DNA from: Paraferrimonas haliotis
GTDB lineage: Bacteria; Pseudomonadota; Gammaproteobacteria; Enterobacterales; Shewanellaceae
Direction of reading: 5' to 3'
NCBI RefSeq assembly: GCF_002282895.1
Contig: NZ_NRRB01000003.1
Coordinates: forward strand, 434,001 to 498,000
Length of the DNA: 64,000 bases
Part shown: positions 47,305 through 56,663 of the stretch, in pieces
Layout of the letters: each line of letters opens with the position of its first letter
Position numbering within the stretch: position 1 is the first letter of the stretch
Position numbers and translations under genes: made by a program
Notes under the pieces: model-generated
What the model saw: the letters and a program-made list of their open reading frames with translations, nothing else
What the model was told of the DNA's origin: nothing
Databases searched by the model: none

Positions 47305-48696
47305 CTATTCCCCCAGCGCCGTAGATTTAACGGTGTAATAACGCTGTTTGCGAATGGTCTGAATCACCTGATTAAAATGCGCCAGCAATTCTTGCTCTGA
47401 ACCGTATCTTCGCTGTAACGCGGCGTATTCCTCATTGATTTGGCGACGTGCACGTTCAAGGTCTTCAGTTAACAACTTCGCATAGGCATGATCTTCTACA
47501 CCAGAGGTGCTTCTAGCTGCATTGAGCATGTCTTCAACCAATGCTCGGGCCATCTCAACAGCAATAAATGGCGCCGCTCGTGAAGCAAACGACCTAGCAG
47601 CCCCTTCATTTAATGCAGAAAGTGTTCGAATCATGCCGCCAATGCTCGCAGGAGCCGATGTCATAAAAGCCTTTTCGGTGGTGCTAGCAGCTCCTGTATT
47701 TCGAGCAAACTTAAAAATAATGCCGTTACTGGAACCTGTACCAAGAAGTAAATTTTCTACTTGGGTTGATAACCCCGTCAGGGTCACGTTAGTGATTGTC
47801 GGATTCAGACAGCCGTCTTGTGTCACTGTGTCACATCGGTACATAGCGACGTTACCGCCGTGAATTAGATGCTCAATAGTCACTTTATTGCCATTCAGTC
47901 TGGTCAGTTTCGGGGCTTTACCTTGGCCATCAGCGGCATTCGCTAAATCACCAACGATGATCGAACCAGTCACCGACATAACCGCTTCAAGAAAACGGTC
48001 ATCCCCCGATGCAAACCAGCTTGATGCCGAGTGACGTTTCAGTGCTCGCCAGACCAAGTTACCTTTAATCGTTTTGTTCACATCCGATGCTGCGACACTT
48101 GAAGCATTCTCATAAGGGTTCTTACCGTTGGACTCACTCCAACTGGTAAAAATGTCTCCAGCCCCTTTAAGTGAGCTCAACATGCTGGCTTCTGTTTGCC
48201 CCTTTTTACCAAAAGCAGCCAGGGTATCGTTCACGACTCCCTGAGCCATTTGACAGGAATTGCCAAAATACTCGTTCAACTGCTGGATTTTCTTTTGCAG
48301 TGTCTCCATGTGCTGGGAGCATTTCTCACACATAGCACTGAGCGCCAATTGGAATGCGTACCCCTTGGCGTTTGCAGCAACAGAGCGAAGTAATTGAACA
48401 AACTGATCCGCATTAACAAATGACAAACTTCCCGCGAACATATCAATGCCGCCACAACCAGCTTGGAATGACGGAGGCACCATAGAGACGAGGTTTTCGT
48501 TCATGATTCTGTTACGGACAACAACGCTTCCGCCAGATATCACACCACGACGTTGACTCTCGAATACACCAGGCGCAGTGGTGTTGGTCATTGAACCAAA
48601 CAACTGGTTCATCTCCTGTTGCAAGCTTGCTTGGCTCATAGATGAAAAACCAATCGCACAGGCGATTAGCGATACTCGGAATACTTTTTTCATCAT
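47305..48696 (-). CDS. traH: TraH, F-type conjugation pilus/envelope protein
   Basis: 463 residues with a signal peptide (MMKKVFRVSLIACAIGFSSMSQA). The mature protein has the conserved CEKCSQHMETLQKKIQQLNEYFGNSC region, Cys-rich as in TraH family members, and a C-terminal coiled stretch. It forms part of the F-type pilus assembly complex in the periplasm. It starts within TAATG of the traF stop. Confidence 0.92.
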   Translation of the reverse strand: MMKKVFRVSLIACAIGFSSMSQASLQQEMNQLFGSMTNTTAPGVFESQRRGVISGGSVVVRNRIMNENLVSMVPPSFQAGCGGIDMFAGSLSFVNADQFVQLLRSVAANAKGYAFQLALSAMCEKCSQHMETLQKKIQQLNEYFGNSCQMAQGVVNDTLAAFGKKGQTEASMLSSLKGAGDIFTSWSESNGKNPYENASSVAASDVNKTIKGNLVWRALKRHSASSWFASGDDRFLEAVMSVTGSIIVGDLANAADGQGKAPKLTRLNGNKVTIEHLIHGGNVAMYRCDTVTQDGCLNPTITNVTLTGLSTQVENLLLGTGSSNGIIFKFARNTGAASTTEKAFMTSAPASIGGMIRTLSALNEGAARSFASRAAPFIAVEMARALVEDMLNAARSTSGVEDHAYAKLLTEDLERARRQINEEYAALQRRYGSEQELLAHFNQVIQTIRKQRYYTVKSTALGE

Positions 48697-49640
48697 TATA
48701 ACCCTCCTTGTGCACGCAGATAGCGAACAAGGAACTCAGGGTCCTGTAATATCTTTTCGTTAAGCTCTTGGGCTGACATCGCGAGTGACACGCCGGGTTG
48801 AACAGGTCGGGTGGCATAGTAAGTTTGATCGTCAATCCAACCGGCTTGATGGGCTGCGAGAATAATTCGATTATTGAGCTCATCAAGGCTCATTGCACCT
48901 TGGCCAATGGGAGTGATGACATTAGGTGGATCAACTAAGAACACGGCAGGGACAGTCGTAACGGACAACGATTGAGCTTGTCCTGAATCGACTTTGAAAT
49001 TGGGAAACTCTCCACCCGGTAAAGGCAAGCCATCGACAGCAATAGCAAATACCTCGAAACCGTAGTTCAAAGCCATGGATTCGATGATAGGCGCTTGAGC
49101 ATGGCAGTAAGGGCAATCTGAACGATAGAAAAAGAACAAGCCTGCTCGCTTTGCTACTTCACCTAAAGCAACATCCCGTTGAGCGCCAGCTTCTCGGTCC
49201 ATCCGATTAGCAGCGTAGGTCGCCAAGGGTCTGCGACTGATTTCATCCAAAACAGGATCGCCCATGACCACCTGCTGACTAACATCAGCAAACTGTGAGC
49301 CCTTATCCATCATGACTCGCTGGAGATACAGATAGGCTCTGACATTCTCATTCGTCGGCTCATCAATTGCCTTGTCCATGAACGACTGCATGTGCTCTCG
49401 GAACCAGGCAGCACTGAAGGGTTTTAGCTCGTCCTTTGTGGGCTCCATGACTCCAGATTCCGGCTTTATTTGCTCTTCAGACTCCGCTGGCTCAGGAATG
49501 ACCTGATACCAAAACCAGCCTTCCTGACCACGCTGATAGAATTGCCCATCACTGGCATGGGCGGGCAAGATGAATAGAAAGAAAATAATGATTGGGATGG
49601 TCACCCATAGGATGAACCAAGGTAACAAAGGCGTTCTCAT
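48696..49640 (-). CDS. traF: TraF, periplasmic thioredoxin-like conjugation protein
   Basis: ATG 49640 (MRTPLLPWFILW) is preferred over 49661 because CTGGAG lies correctly upstream. 314 residues: one N-terminal membrane/signal segment, then a thioredoxin fold with the redox motif CPYC (in FFFYRSDCPYCHAQAPII). It probably aids disulfide formation in TraH or pilus proteins. First gene of the traF-traH-traG operon. The gap to the upstream s073-like gene (hotspot HS3) is only 93 bases. Confidence 0.92.
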   Translation of the reverse strand: MRTPLLPWFILWVTIPIIIFFLFILPAHASDGQFYQRGQEGWFWYQVIPEPAESEEQIKPESGVMEPTKDELKPFSAAWFREHMQSFMDKAIDEPTNENVRAYLYLQRVMMDKGSQFADVSQQVVMGDPVLDEISRRPLATYAANRMDREAGAQRDVALGEVAKRAGLFFFYRSDCPYCHAQAPIIESMALNYGFEVFAIAVDGLPLPGGEFPNFKVDSGQAQSLSVTTVPAVFLVDPPNVITPIGQGAMSLDELNNRIILAAHQAGWIDDQTYYATRPVQPGVSLAMSAQELNEKILQDPEFLVRYLRAQGGL

Positions 49641-49732
49641 TGTCAGCTCCAGATATTTCACAGAGCTAACATGCTAAAGATCCCCGTAAGAGCGATTGGC
49701 CAGATAGATGAAGGAATCGTGTGTGTTTCTGA

Positions 49733-50437
49733 CTATCTATTAAACACTGTTACTAACGTAAGTACGTTGGCTGATGGCACCATCACAAAGTGCATACCAG
49801 AGCTCCCATGACACCAAAACTCTGCCTGTACGAAATATTTTTTTGCTTTCTTTGAAGCTATACATTCTGGCAATAAAGATTTTGCCAATTCTGTGCTACA
49901 CAATTTAGCGCACAAAGCCTTCCAAGGATGCTTAGGAGCACCGTCTGAAAGCCGTTCCACAAACCGTTCCAGTGCATGACGAGTCACCACGACAGGTCCA
50001 ATGTTCGGAACGTTGATGACCTCATCGATTTCTCTCACTGTAGCATTATCGACGCTGTATTCTTCGAAGGAATGTGAGAGCCAATCGTCCCGCTTCTCTA
50101 CCGAGATCTGTGCTTCCTGGTATCGAGTGAGCAAAAACCTAGTCAGGCTGTAAAGTGAATGCTGAGTTGAGCGTTGTTTCTGTAACTTTTTGATAGCTCC
50201 TTTACTAACTCGGATTTGAAGCCCATTACCGCTTCGGTTACTCCCCATCACATCTTTCACTGACAGTAGGTGATGAATAGCATAAAGCTCAGCTGCAATT
50301 GGCTTTTGCTGCTCAGGTAGCTTGTCGTATTGTTCACCTAAATCGACCTTTAGCTCACCACCTCTTCGAAGGCCGGTCTTCCAGTAAACCGTAAACTCAC
50401 CATCAATCTGCTTTGTTAACAGGGTTAATACCATCAT
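49733..50437 (-). CDS. s073-like conserved ICE protein, unknown function
   Basis: 234 residues, no membrane segment, with no catalytic motif I can name. An N-terminal region (EQQKPIAAELYAIHHLLSVKDV) faintly recalls RNase H-like folds. The middle has VVVTRHALERFVERL, a basic helical segment. AGGAGA precedes ATG 50437. It lies between the primase-like operon, which ends in a terminator, and traF, so it has its own promoter region. Position matches s073 of SXT, a core gene beside hotspot 3. Confidence 0.6.
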   Translation of the reverse strand: MMVLTLLTKQIDGEFTVYWKTGLRRGGELKVDLGEQYDKLPEQQKPIAAELYAIHHLLSVKDVMGSNRSGNGLQIRVSKGAIKKLQKQRSTQHSLYSLTRFLLTRYQEAQISVEKRDDWLSHSFEEYSVDNATVREIDEVINVPNIGPVVVTRHALERFVERLSDGAPKHPWKALCAKLCSTELAKSLLPECIASKKAKKYFVQAEFWCHGSSGMHFVMVPSANVLTLVTVFNR

Positions 50438-50500
50438 GTTTGTTTCTCCTATTGGTTATCTATTTTTCATTCTCCATGTTTTTTCAAATATGCAAGGCGC

Positions 50501-50523
50501 AAAAAAAGGGGCCGAAGCCCCTT
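50501..50523 (-). terminator. Rho-independent terminator of the DNA-processing operon
   Basis: AAGGGGC with its complement around a TTCG loop (as read on the - strand), followed by seven T. It lies right after the primase-like gene stop. Confidence 0.9.
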
Positions 50524-50526
50524 GGA

Positions 50527-51600
50527 TCAGATATGAACTTTCGGAAAGCCCATGGCACCGTAAACATTCAGCACATCATTCCAATCCCAACTTTTCACGC
50601 CGAGTGACGTTGGTATCAGAGGGATCAAGACTTGTGTCAGAATACCTTTTTGCCAGGCTTTTTTCTTAAGTTCATTCGCTGCATTCAGGCCGGTCTCAGA
50701 GAGATCGTGATCTGCCCAGATGTACAGCATTTTCACATTACTTGGTGGCTCAAACCTAGCCAGTAGCGTTGCATTCACAACCGACCAACATGTTTGCCCC
50801 GTTGCTCTGGTTACCGCTAGGGCCGTTTCTATACCTTCAGAAACACCTAGGACTTCACCAGGCTCACCTATAGGAATGGCACCACCAGTGATTGTTCTGT
50901 CACTTGGTATCGGCATCATCTTTTTAGGCTTTTCAACCGGCGCTTTGAATCCATCTTCACTTAGGTAGATCCGATGAAACGTGGCCGAACGCCCTTGCTG
51001 CGTAACGATTTTACCTAGCAGCGCTGGGTAGCTATCGATAAACAGACCATCTTCATCATGGTAAGGCAAGCTTGGATGAAACCTCAGCACCGAATCCCAT
51101 TCAGGACGAAGCCGCGTCACAATGCCACGACGATGCAAGTAGTTCCAAACAGGTTGCGCACGAGTATCTGCAAGAGATAACGTTTCTCCCAACGTTTGAT
51201 TCAAACGATGGATAATCGCTTTGTCCTCGTCCTGCTTTCTAGCCCTCCAATCAACTGAGTTACTCGGTATTGGCCGAATAGGCGCTTGTATTTGTCCGGG
51301 TTGAATACCAAGAACCTGGCCGATTGCTTCAATAGACTGAGCAAAGTTCCACCCATTAATCCAAGACAACAGTTCAAAGCCATCATGAAAGATACCGCAG
51401 GTATTACAAACGCCACCACCGGTATATTCAGCATCTTTGAACAGCCTAAAGCCATCACGACCGCCATGAACAGGACAAGCCACATGACGGCCTTTTCGAG
51501 CAATAGCGGCATCAAGTTCTGGCACCAACGCCGCCAGTATTTGAAGCCATTGGCCATTAAGATATGGCCTTACTGTTTCAATTTGTAAAGGTAACGCCAT
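50527..51600 (-). CDS. Primase-like protein with zinc finger and Toprim domain
   Basis: 357 residues. The N-terminal zinc-binding part is CPVHGGRDGFR...CNTCG (about 42-70). A helical linker follows, then the Toprim domain with Glu in GVSEGIETALAV and Asp residues in YIWADHDLSETG. This layout is that of plasmid/ICE primases that lay primers on the transferred strand. GGAGGTTAT precedes the ATG. The upstream gap lacks the double-hairpin leader of its neighbours and instead has a terminator-like stem. Confidence 0.8.
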   Translation of the reverse strand: MALPLQIETVRPYLNGQWLQILAALVPELDAAIARKGRHVACPVHGGRDGFRLFKDAEYTGGGVCNTCGIFHDGFELLSWINGWNFAQSIEAIGQVLGIQPGQIQAPIRPIPSNSVDWRARKQDEDKAIIHRLNQTLGETLSLADTRAQPVWNYLHRRGIVTRLRPEWDSVLRFHPSLPYHDEDGLFIDSYPALLGKIVTQQGRSATFHRIYLSEDGFKAPVEKPKKMMPIPSDRTITGGAIPIGEPGEVLGVSEGIETALAVTRATGQTCWSVVNATLLARFEPPSNVKMLYIWADHDLSETGLNAANELKKKAWQKGILTQVLIPLIPTSLGVKSWDWNDVLNVYGAMGFPKVHI

Positions 51601-51615
51601 ATAACCTCCTTAAGT

Positions 51616-51653
51616 AAAAAGCCGACTCGTACCACAAGTGATAAAAGTCAGCT
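51616..51653 (-). terminator. Possible attenuator/terminator upstream of the primase-like gene
   Basis: An 8-bp stem (AGCTGACT with AGTCGGCT, one G-T pair) with an 18-base loop, followed on the - strand by TTTTT. The long loop makes it a weak terminator candidate. Confidence 0.4.
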
Positions 51654-51691
51654 CTGGGCCTGCATTGAGCCGTTTGGTTAATGCAGGAACG

Positions 51692-52033
51692 TTAGTCAAG
51701 CTGGATACCATGTCGTCTTAATAGCCACATGATGGAATCACGAAGCACATCAGGATCGACAACCGCAGCCATTGCGCAAACACGAAAGCAAAATGGCGTT
51801 AATTCGTCATTTTGAATCCACGACAACACATCCTTTCGCAATCGAGTACTGACACGACCGTCCAGCAATACACGGATCGCATCCAATAGAATGCCTTCGC
51901 GTAACTGCCAGATTTCCGTGTCAGACCAAGTGACTGGGGCATCATCAAACTCAAATAGAAATTCGAGCTGTGCTGATGTGTGCTGATAGGACTGCTTTTG
52001 TGATGAAGGAGAATGGGCAATGCGCCCATTCAT
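51692..52033 (-). CDS. Unknown conserved ICE protein (113 residues)
   Basis: Small, mostly helical protein (WQLREGILLDAIRVLLDGRVSTRLRKDVLSWIQNDEL) with no membrane segment and no motif I recognise. It starts within TAATG of the radC stop, so it is translationally coupled. Cotranscription with radC suggests a DNA-processing accessory, but that is only context. Confidence 0.6.
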   Translation of the reverse strand: MNGRIAHSPSSQKQSYQHTSAQLEFLFEFDDAPVTWSDTEIWQLREGILLDAIRVLLDGRVSTRLRKDVLSWIQNDELTPFCFRVCAMAAVVDPDVLRDSIMWLLRRHGIQLD

Positions 52034-52530
52034 TAAAGATAACCGCGTTCGGCAAGCGAAACGCAGCCCTCGGATGCGACCACGACATGGTCAAGCGTTC
52101 GAATATCAACAAGTGACAAGGCGTCACGAAGTCGATGAGTGATGCGTTTATCAGCTTCACTGGGTTCAGGATCACCCGATGGATGGTTATGAACCAGTAT
52201 CACTGCTGCCGCATTAAGCTCTAGCGCACGCTTTGTTACTTCCCTTGGATACACGCTCGCCGCATCTAAAGTGCCTTTGAACAGCTCTTCAAATCGAATG
52301 ACGCGATGCTTTGTATCAAGAAACAGCACACCAAAAACCTCGTGCTCATACTCGTGCATCAGTGTTTGCAGGTATGAGAACGCCGATGATGGCTGTTCAA
52401 TTTTGCGACCTTTACTCAATCGACCACGGGCAAGCTTGAGCGCCATATCTAAGATATCTGCTTCAGTCACTTGCTCAGGAACGATGTAAGTACCGGCTTC
52501 TTCGCCAGCTAAGAACTTTTTGTTTTTCAT
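52033..52530 (-). CDS. radC: RadC-like JAMM-fold protein
   Basis: ATG 52530 is preferred over GTG 52542, which would lie inside the ribosome site. 165 residues. The JAMM metal motif HNHPSGDPEPSEAD is intact and preceded by the VFGVLFLDTKHRVI strand. The N-terminal helix-hairpin-helix of full chromosomal RadC is absent, as in mobile-element RadC proteins. It carries a double-hairpin leader (52531-52602). Biochemical role unsettled; related genes are typical of elements that process incoming DNA. Confidence 0.9.
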   Translation of the reverse strand: MKNKKFLAGEEAGTYIVPEQVTEADILDMALKLARGRLSKGRKIEQPSSAFSYLQTLMHEYEHEVFGVLFLDTKHRVIRFEELFKGTLDAASVYPREVTKRALELNAAAVILVHNHPSGDPEPSEADKRITHRLRDALSLVDIRTLDHVVVASEGCVSLAERGYL

Positions 52531-52602
52531 AGGAGTCTCCACAAAAAAAAAGCGGAGACGAACCCATGCCCTGACGGGGACGGAATCGTCCCCGCAGGGT
52601 GG
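52531..52602 (-). promoter_or_regulatory. Leader RNA A (radC): GC hairpin plus Shine-Dalgarno-sequestering hairpin
   Basis: Read on the - strand: a CCCTG/CAGGG outer stem enclosing CGGGGAC/GTCCCCG (52569-52602), then GTCTCC pairing with GGAGAC of the radC ribosome site. One of nine such leaders. Confidence 0.75.
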
Positions 52603-52616
52603 TATAATTGATGTGG

Positions 52617-54272
52617 TTACTGAATTAACAGTTGTTGTGTTACTTCGAATAACTCACGCTTTAGATCTTTGACGTCATTAATCACAATGCTTTGAGGAAA
52701 GAATTTCTCAACACTGCGTGTTTGAATCCCGATCCCCAGCAGCTCAAAGCCACTGCGTCTGCACCGGTCAACAATGTCATGCGTGGCAGCCCAATCATCT
52801 GGGTCACCATCCGTTAGCACTATCATTAGCTTTCGCTTCTGTTTTTGCGCTAACAAACTGTTTGCCGCAAACCACATTGCTTGTGCCATAGGCGTACAAC
52901 CTCGTGGTTTTTGGTCAAAACAGGCGGCCCGATGTCGAACCGATTGCTTGGGCAATAACGCGATAGAAACTTCCTGATGAATACCAGGAAAATAACTGAC
53001 CGCAGGTACAACACCCGGTATGCCTTCCAGTGCCATGGCCAAAGCCAAAGCGGCTTCATTGGCAACATGAAAGTACTTTCGATTACCTTCGCCAATGGGT
53101 TTACCCATTGAACCCGATATATCGACCAGCAAGTGCACAGCAGCATTAGGCGCAATGCGAGGTTGCCTTTGAATAAACAATCTCGACTCACCGGCTTGTG
53201 AAGCGGCAAGACGATGGGTTGCAACTCGAAGACCGTGCCTTTTGGCATGATTCCGATTGTCCTGACTGGACTGAACCATGCCCCTAAGTCGGGCTCGAAT
53301 TTGAGCGGACTCAGACGCCGATAAGGTCAAGATGGCCTCATCACCCAACATAGCGTGCTCTGCTTGGGGCAAACTGAGTGGAGTGACACCCTGATGCCCT
53401 TCAGCTTGTTCCGACAACACTTCTGCCACTTGGGCAAAGGTGTCGGGTTCAAACTGAGCGGCACTGGCCTCTAAGGCTTGTCGCAAATTGTCAGCTTGAT
53501 CAGAGTTATCTGAATCCCCCGTTTCAGCAGCATCCCCCATTGCAGACGAGTCTGCTTCCGGGGTTTGACTGTCACTACTGTTATTGCTGTCATTACTCGC
53601 ATCTTGTCCAATGTCATTACCGTTATCAGCATCCGACTCATCCTGTGGTGGACGAGATTCTTCTTCCAACATGGCAACGATGGCATCGACAAGTTTTAGC
53701 ACTTCACCTGTAGACGCTAGGCTAGGCACTGCTGTCAGCATGGCGCTTAACCGGCTCATCGCTGCGGCAGGAAAGAGTTGTCTCACTCTTTCATCGACTG
53801 CTTGATACAAAGGCGTCAGCGCTTTCTGGCCCAGAAAATGGCATCTCAAGCGGAACAACAACCATGCTTGCAAATTAGATGCAGGCTCAAGCTGTTCAGG
53901 TACACACATTTGCTGTGTGTCCACCATGTACTCAATCACTTGCGAAATACTGCGCCGGGTTCCGGGGTAATCCTTTGCCAATTCGTTTTCAATGCGAACA
54001 TCCTCAATGATATTGAGAAGTGCCTTTCGGATCGGCTTGGACGACGCCTTCTGCACCATGTCAAAATTGGTATGCCGAATATGCGCCGCTTCATGAGCCA
54101 GATAACCCCAAGCTATCTGTTGATAGTGTGGGTCGTCTGGGTTTGCTGTTGGGATCACAATCCGCTCACCATCGGTAAACGCATCTTGTCCTTGAATAAG
54201 CACCTTCACACCAAACTTTTCGCCATAAGCGGCGGCAACGATTGGCAGTGCGTTTTTTAATGGATGATTCAT
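52617..54272 (-). CDS. CobT-like VWA protein with HExxH motif
   Basis: 551 residues. The N-terminal domain (about 1-200) carries HEAAH at residues 60-64, a zinc-metallopeptidase-like motif, with a later ...NIIEDVRIENEL segment able to give the third ligand. The middle is acidic and Asp/Ser-rich (DESDADNGNDIGQDASNDSNNSSDSQT region). The C-terminal von Willebrand A domain has a MIDAS motif (LLVDISGSMG). CobT-like proteins pair with MoxR-type AAA ATPases such as the cobS-like gene here. Function in the ICE is unknown. Confidence 0.75.
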   Translation of the reverse strand: MNHPLKNALPIVAAAYGEKFGVKVLIQGQDAFTDGERIVIPTANPDDPHYQQIAWGYLAHEAAHIRHTNFDMVQKASSKPIRKALLNIIEDVRIENELAKDYPGTRRSISQVIEYMVDTQQMCVPEQLEPASNLQAWLLFRLRCHFLGQKALTPLYQAVDERVRQLFPAAAMSRLSAMLTAVPSLASTGEVLKLVDAIVAMLEEESRPPQDESDADNGNDIGQDASNDSNNSSDSQTPEADSSAMGDAAETGDSDNSDQADNLRQALEASAAQFEPDTFAQVAEVLSEQAEGHQGVTPLSLPQAEHAMLGDEAILTLSASESAQIRARLRGMVQSSQDNRNHAKRHGLRVATHRLAASQAGESRLFIQRQPRIAPNAAVHLLVDISGSMGKPIGEGNRKYFHVANEAALALAMALEGIPGVVPAVSYFPGIHQEVSIALLPKQSVRHRAACFDQKPRGCTPMAQAMWFAANSLLAQKQKRKLMIVLTDGDPDDWAATHDIVDRCRRSGFELLGIGIQTRSVEKFFPQSIVINDVKDLKRELFEVTQQLLIQ

Positions 54273-54330
54273 GGGAGTCTCCTAATCATTAGGGGGAATA
54301 CTCCCTCAGCGGGAGCGTTTCCCCGCTGGG
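54273..54330 (-). promoter_or_regulatory. Leader RNA B (VWA gene)
   Basis: CCCAGCGGG pairs with CCCGCTGAGGG; next, CCTAAT/ATTAGG encloses the AGGAG ribosome site just before the ATG. Confidence 0.7.
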
Positions 54331-54341
54331 AATGTGGATGT

Positions 54342-54782
54342 TTAAACCTGTGCTTTTAGCTTATCCAGGTCGTATTTTTGACCTAACCAAGCCACCAATT
54401 CAGCAGGACTCTCGTGCTGTTCAAATGACGTTTTAAGCTGGTCTAAACTCAGGATGTCATCCAATGTCAGACCGTACTGGTCTTGTAACTGAGTAGACAC
54501 CTCGTGTTGATATTGCAGCCAGTCCCGCTCAAAAGCGGCTTGCTGCAATGCCATGTTTGGAACAAATACCATGGCTGATAACCAAACACCTTGTGCGTCC
54601 GCATCTGCGATCAGCACAGGGTTCTTAGGGATCACGACACTATGTGTTGAGTACGACCGTTGTACTAACGTTCGACAACACGCCACTTCTGGTATCGATT
54701 CACTTTCAACAGCATCAGTCACACCACGAAAATGCGGTTCAAACTGGTTCAGTTGGCTGGGGTTATGGATGGTTGATTGCAT
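54342..54782 (-). CDS. Unknown ICE protein (146 residues)
   Basis: Soluble protein without recognisable motif. The C-terminal half is helical with acidic turns (FERDWLQYQHEVSTQLQDQYGLTLDDILSLDQLKTSFEQHES). Preceded by leader RNA C. Lies between the VWA and DUF3150-like genes and is likely part of the same module. Confidence 0.55.
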   Translation of the reverse strand: MQSTIHNPSQLNQFEPHFRGVTDAVESESIPEVACCRTLVQRSYSTHSVVIPKNPVLIADADAQGVWLSAMVFVPNMALQQAAFERDWLQYQHEVSTQLQDQYGLTLDDILSLDQLKTSFEQHESPAELVAWLGQKYDLDKLKAQV

Positions 54783-54840
54783 AATTTCCTCTTACATAGT
54801 TCAGAGGACATGCGCCCTTCAGGGCAACATGCCCTCAAGG
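54783..54840 (-). promoter_or_regulatory. Leader RNA C (146-residue gene)
   Basis: CCTTGAGGGCA pairs with TGCCCTGAAGG; then TCCTCT pairs with AGAGGA, the ribosome site. Confidence 0.7.
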
Positions 54841-54843
54841 ACG

Positions 54844-55797
54844 TTAGAAATAAAATGAGTTTGGTACAGTCGAACCAAGGTTTGGTCTGACGGTTGGTTG
54901 GGGTATTGCACGTAAGTTATCTGCCTGAGCAGATACTGGCTGTGCGGGTTTAGGTTCAGGTTTGGGCATCAGTTGTCTGATATCCAATTGACCTTCACCG
55001 TGCATTCTCATCTTGTCTGGATCAGACAAAATTAAAATGGTCGCCATCAGTTCGTGATAGAGATTGTCTGTCACAGGGCCGGTCTTCGGCAGACGAACAA
55101 ATAAATTGTCCATCGCTTCAACCATCGGCTGAACTCGATGATCCAGGAATGACAAACCATCCAACTTGTCTCTTAATCGCTTGAGAGGATTAAGGGCTCG
55201 CTGGCTGATTTGATTCTTACCTGCAACGGAACGCTCAAACAGTTCATTGGCATCACGAGCCACCTCCCTAAAGAGGGTGTGTCCCATGCCATTGACCTTG
55301 TCATCTAAGCCACCAGCTTGTTCAGCCGGTTGCATTCGATAGATGGCATAATCGAACTGAAGCCGTTGTTCCACGTCTTCGATGGGTGACAGCGCACGCC
55401 GGATTGCATCTGCAAATTCCGGGTGTTTTGCAACCCAGTCAAACGTCACCTGATCATAGTTGTCCAAGAACAACTGCTTGCACTGCGCAAACTCCTGACC
55501 GATCCGGTCAAGCTCTGGAACAATCTGATCAATTCGGTCTTCAGGGACGGCATAGCCACCTAAAAACCGCACACCGACTTGCTCACACAAGCGTTGCGCT
55601 TCTTTCTTAAGCCTTTCAAAGTTCGCCAATGCCTCAGGGTCGCAAATTTTTTTACTCCCTAAGCTGGCAACATCCTTCGGTGGAAGTTGGCTGCCATTGG
55701 CTAGTCTGAAATCTTCAGGCCTTAGTTTTTTTCTACCGCTCCAGATGGAACAGTCGATGTGACAAATCAAGAGTTTGTCGAGGGTTTGAATACTCAT
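54844..55797 (-). CDS. DUF3150-like ICE protein
   Basis: 317 residues, helical, resembling the DUF3150 proteins that accompany VWA and MoxR-like genes in mobile elements (LAKLEDFRLANGSQLPPKDVASLGSKKICDPEAL-type N-terminus). It ends in Pro-rich linker then NSFYF; the FYF C-terminus is shared with Exo, and a similar YYF with the WGR-like protein. Preceded by leader RNA D. Role unknown. Confidence 0.65.
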   Translation of the reverse strand: MSIQTLDKLLICHIDCSIWSGRKKLRPEDFRLANGSQLPPKDVASLGSKKICDPEALANFERLKKEAQRLCEQVGVRFLGGYAVPEDRIDQIVPELDRIGQEFAQCKQLFLDNYDQVTFDWVAKHPEFADAIRRALSPIEDVEQRLQFDYAIYRMQPAEQAGGLDDKVNGMGHTLFREVARDANELFERSVAGKNQISQRALNPLKRLRDKLDGLSFLDHRVQPMVEAMDNLFVRLPKTGPVTDNLYHELMATILILSDPDKMRMHGEGQLDIRQLMPKPEPKPAQPVSAQADNLRAIPQPTVRPNLGSTVPNSFYF

Positions 55798-55863
55798 AGT
55801 GCATCCTCATGCGAGATGGGGACGCACCACTCCCAACAGGAGCAATGGCCCCCGTTTGGGTGG
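55798..55863 (-). promoter_or_regulatory. Leader RNA D (DUF3150-like gene)
   Basis: CCCAAACGGG region pairs with CCTGTTGGG (55832-55860). Next, GTGCGTCCCCAT pairs with ATGAGGATGCAC at 11 of 12 positions, burying the ribosome site. Confidence 0.78.
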
Positions 55864-55895
55864 TAGTAGTTGACGCGCTAATGGCAACATCACTA

Positions 55896-56663
55896 TCAAA
55901 AATAGTAATTTTGCGAATCAGGCGACGATTGGTTGAGATCGATTTTCGCAGGCATTAAGTCCAGTGCTTTAGCAATCGGGCGAACCCGCTCTAAATCACT
56001 GCCTAGCAACCGCAATACATCTTTTTCCAACTTCAGTTGGTCGGATACTTCTATCCCTTCAGGACTCGCTACTGTGAGCGAACACAGTGGTGGTAATTGA
56101 CGCTTAAAGGCCAGTAACAGCAACAATGGCCACGGGCCATCATCAGTGTTAACAATGCCAGCGCCTTCACCTGACACCATGCTGATTTGATTGGTACTAG
56201 GTAATTCGCTTTTGCAAAACCCTAATGACCATTCTCCAATCCTGACCTGGTTATCATCAATAACAGCCAAGCCATAGGCTTCAAGCAGCTTTGCCATATC
56301 GAACAACGCTTTTTGAGCCAGCGAGACTTGGCCATTGACGTCCTTGCGAGTACGAAACTCCCAACTGACGTTATTGGCGCACGCGACGCTATCTAGCGCA
56401 TTTGAGAGTTCAAATGGCCTCCCTTGATGATCAATGCCGACTTGTCCAACCAATCGATAACCCTTGTTGATTTTCTCATTGATTCGTCGGTCTGCTTCAG
56501 CGTTAGGATCAGTCGAATCAATCAATCGCTGCTGCGACAATTGACCGGCTTTTCCAAACCGAACTTCAATCTCCTGGTTATCTGATCCAACATAAATGGC
56601 CCATTCTTTGGCTGTCCCATCAGAATGACTGTAACGGTAAAGAGCAAAGCACTTTTCCATCAT
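55896..56663 (-). CDS. WGR-domain-like ICE protein
   Basis: The start is ATG 56663 (or 56660); the frame opens at TTG 56666. 255 residues. The N-terminal 75 residues fit a WGR-type nucleic-acid-sensing fold (KEWAIYVGSDNQEIEVRFGKAGQLS...RINEKINKGYRLVG). The rest has no motif I can name, and the tail is SQNYYF. Its start overlaps the cobS-like stop by one base, so it is coupled to that ATPase without a leader of its own. Confidence 0.6.
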   Translation of the reverse strand: MMEKCFALYRYSHSDGTAKEWAIYVGSDNQEIEVRFGKAGQLSQQRLIDSTDPNAEADRRINEKINKGYRLVGQVGIDHQGRPFELSNALDSVACANNVSWEFRTRKDVNGQVSLAQKALFDMAKLLEAYGLAVIDDNQVRIGEWSLGFCKSELPSTNQISMVSGEGAGIVNTDDGPWPLLLLLAFKRQLPPLCSLTVASPEGIEVSDQLKLEKDVLRLLGSDLERVRPIAKALDLMPAKIDLNQSSPDSQNYYF

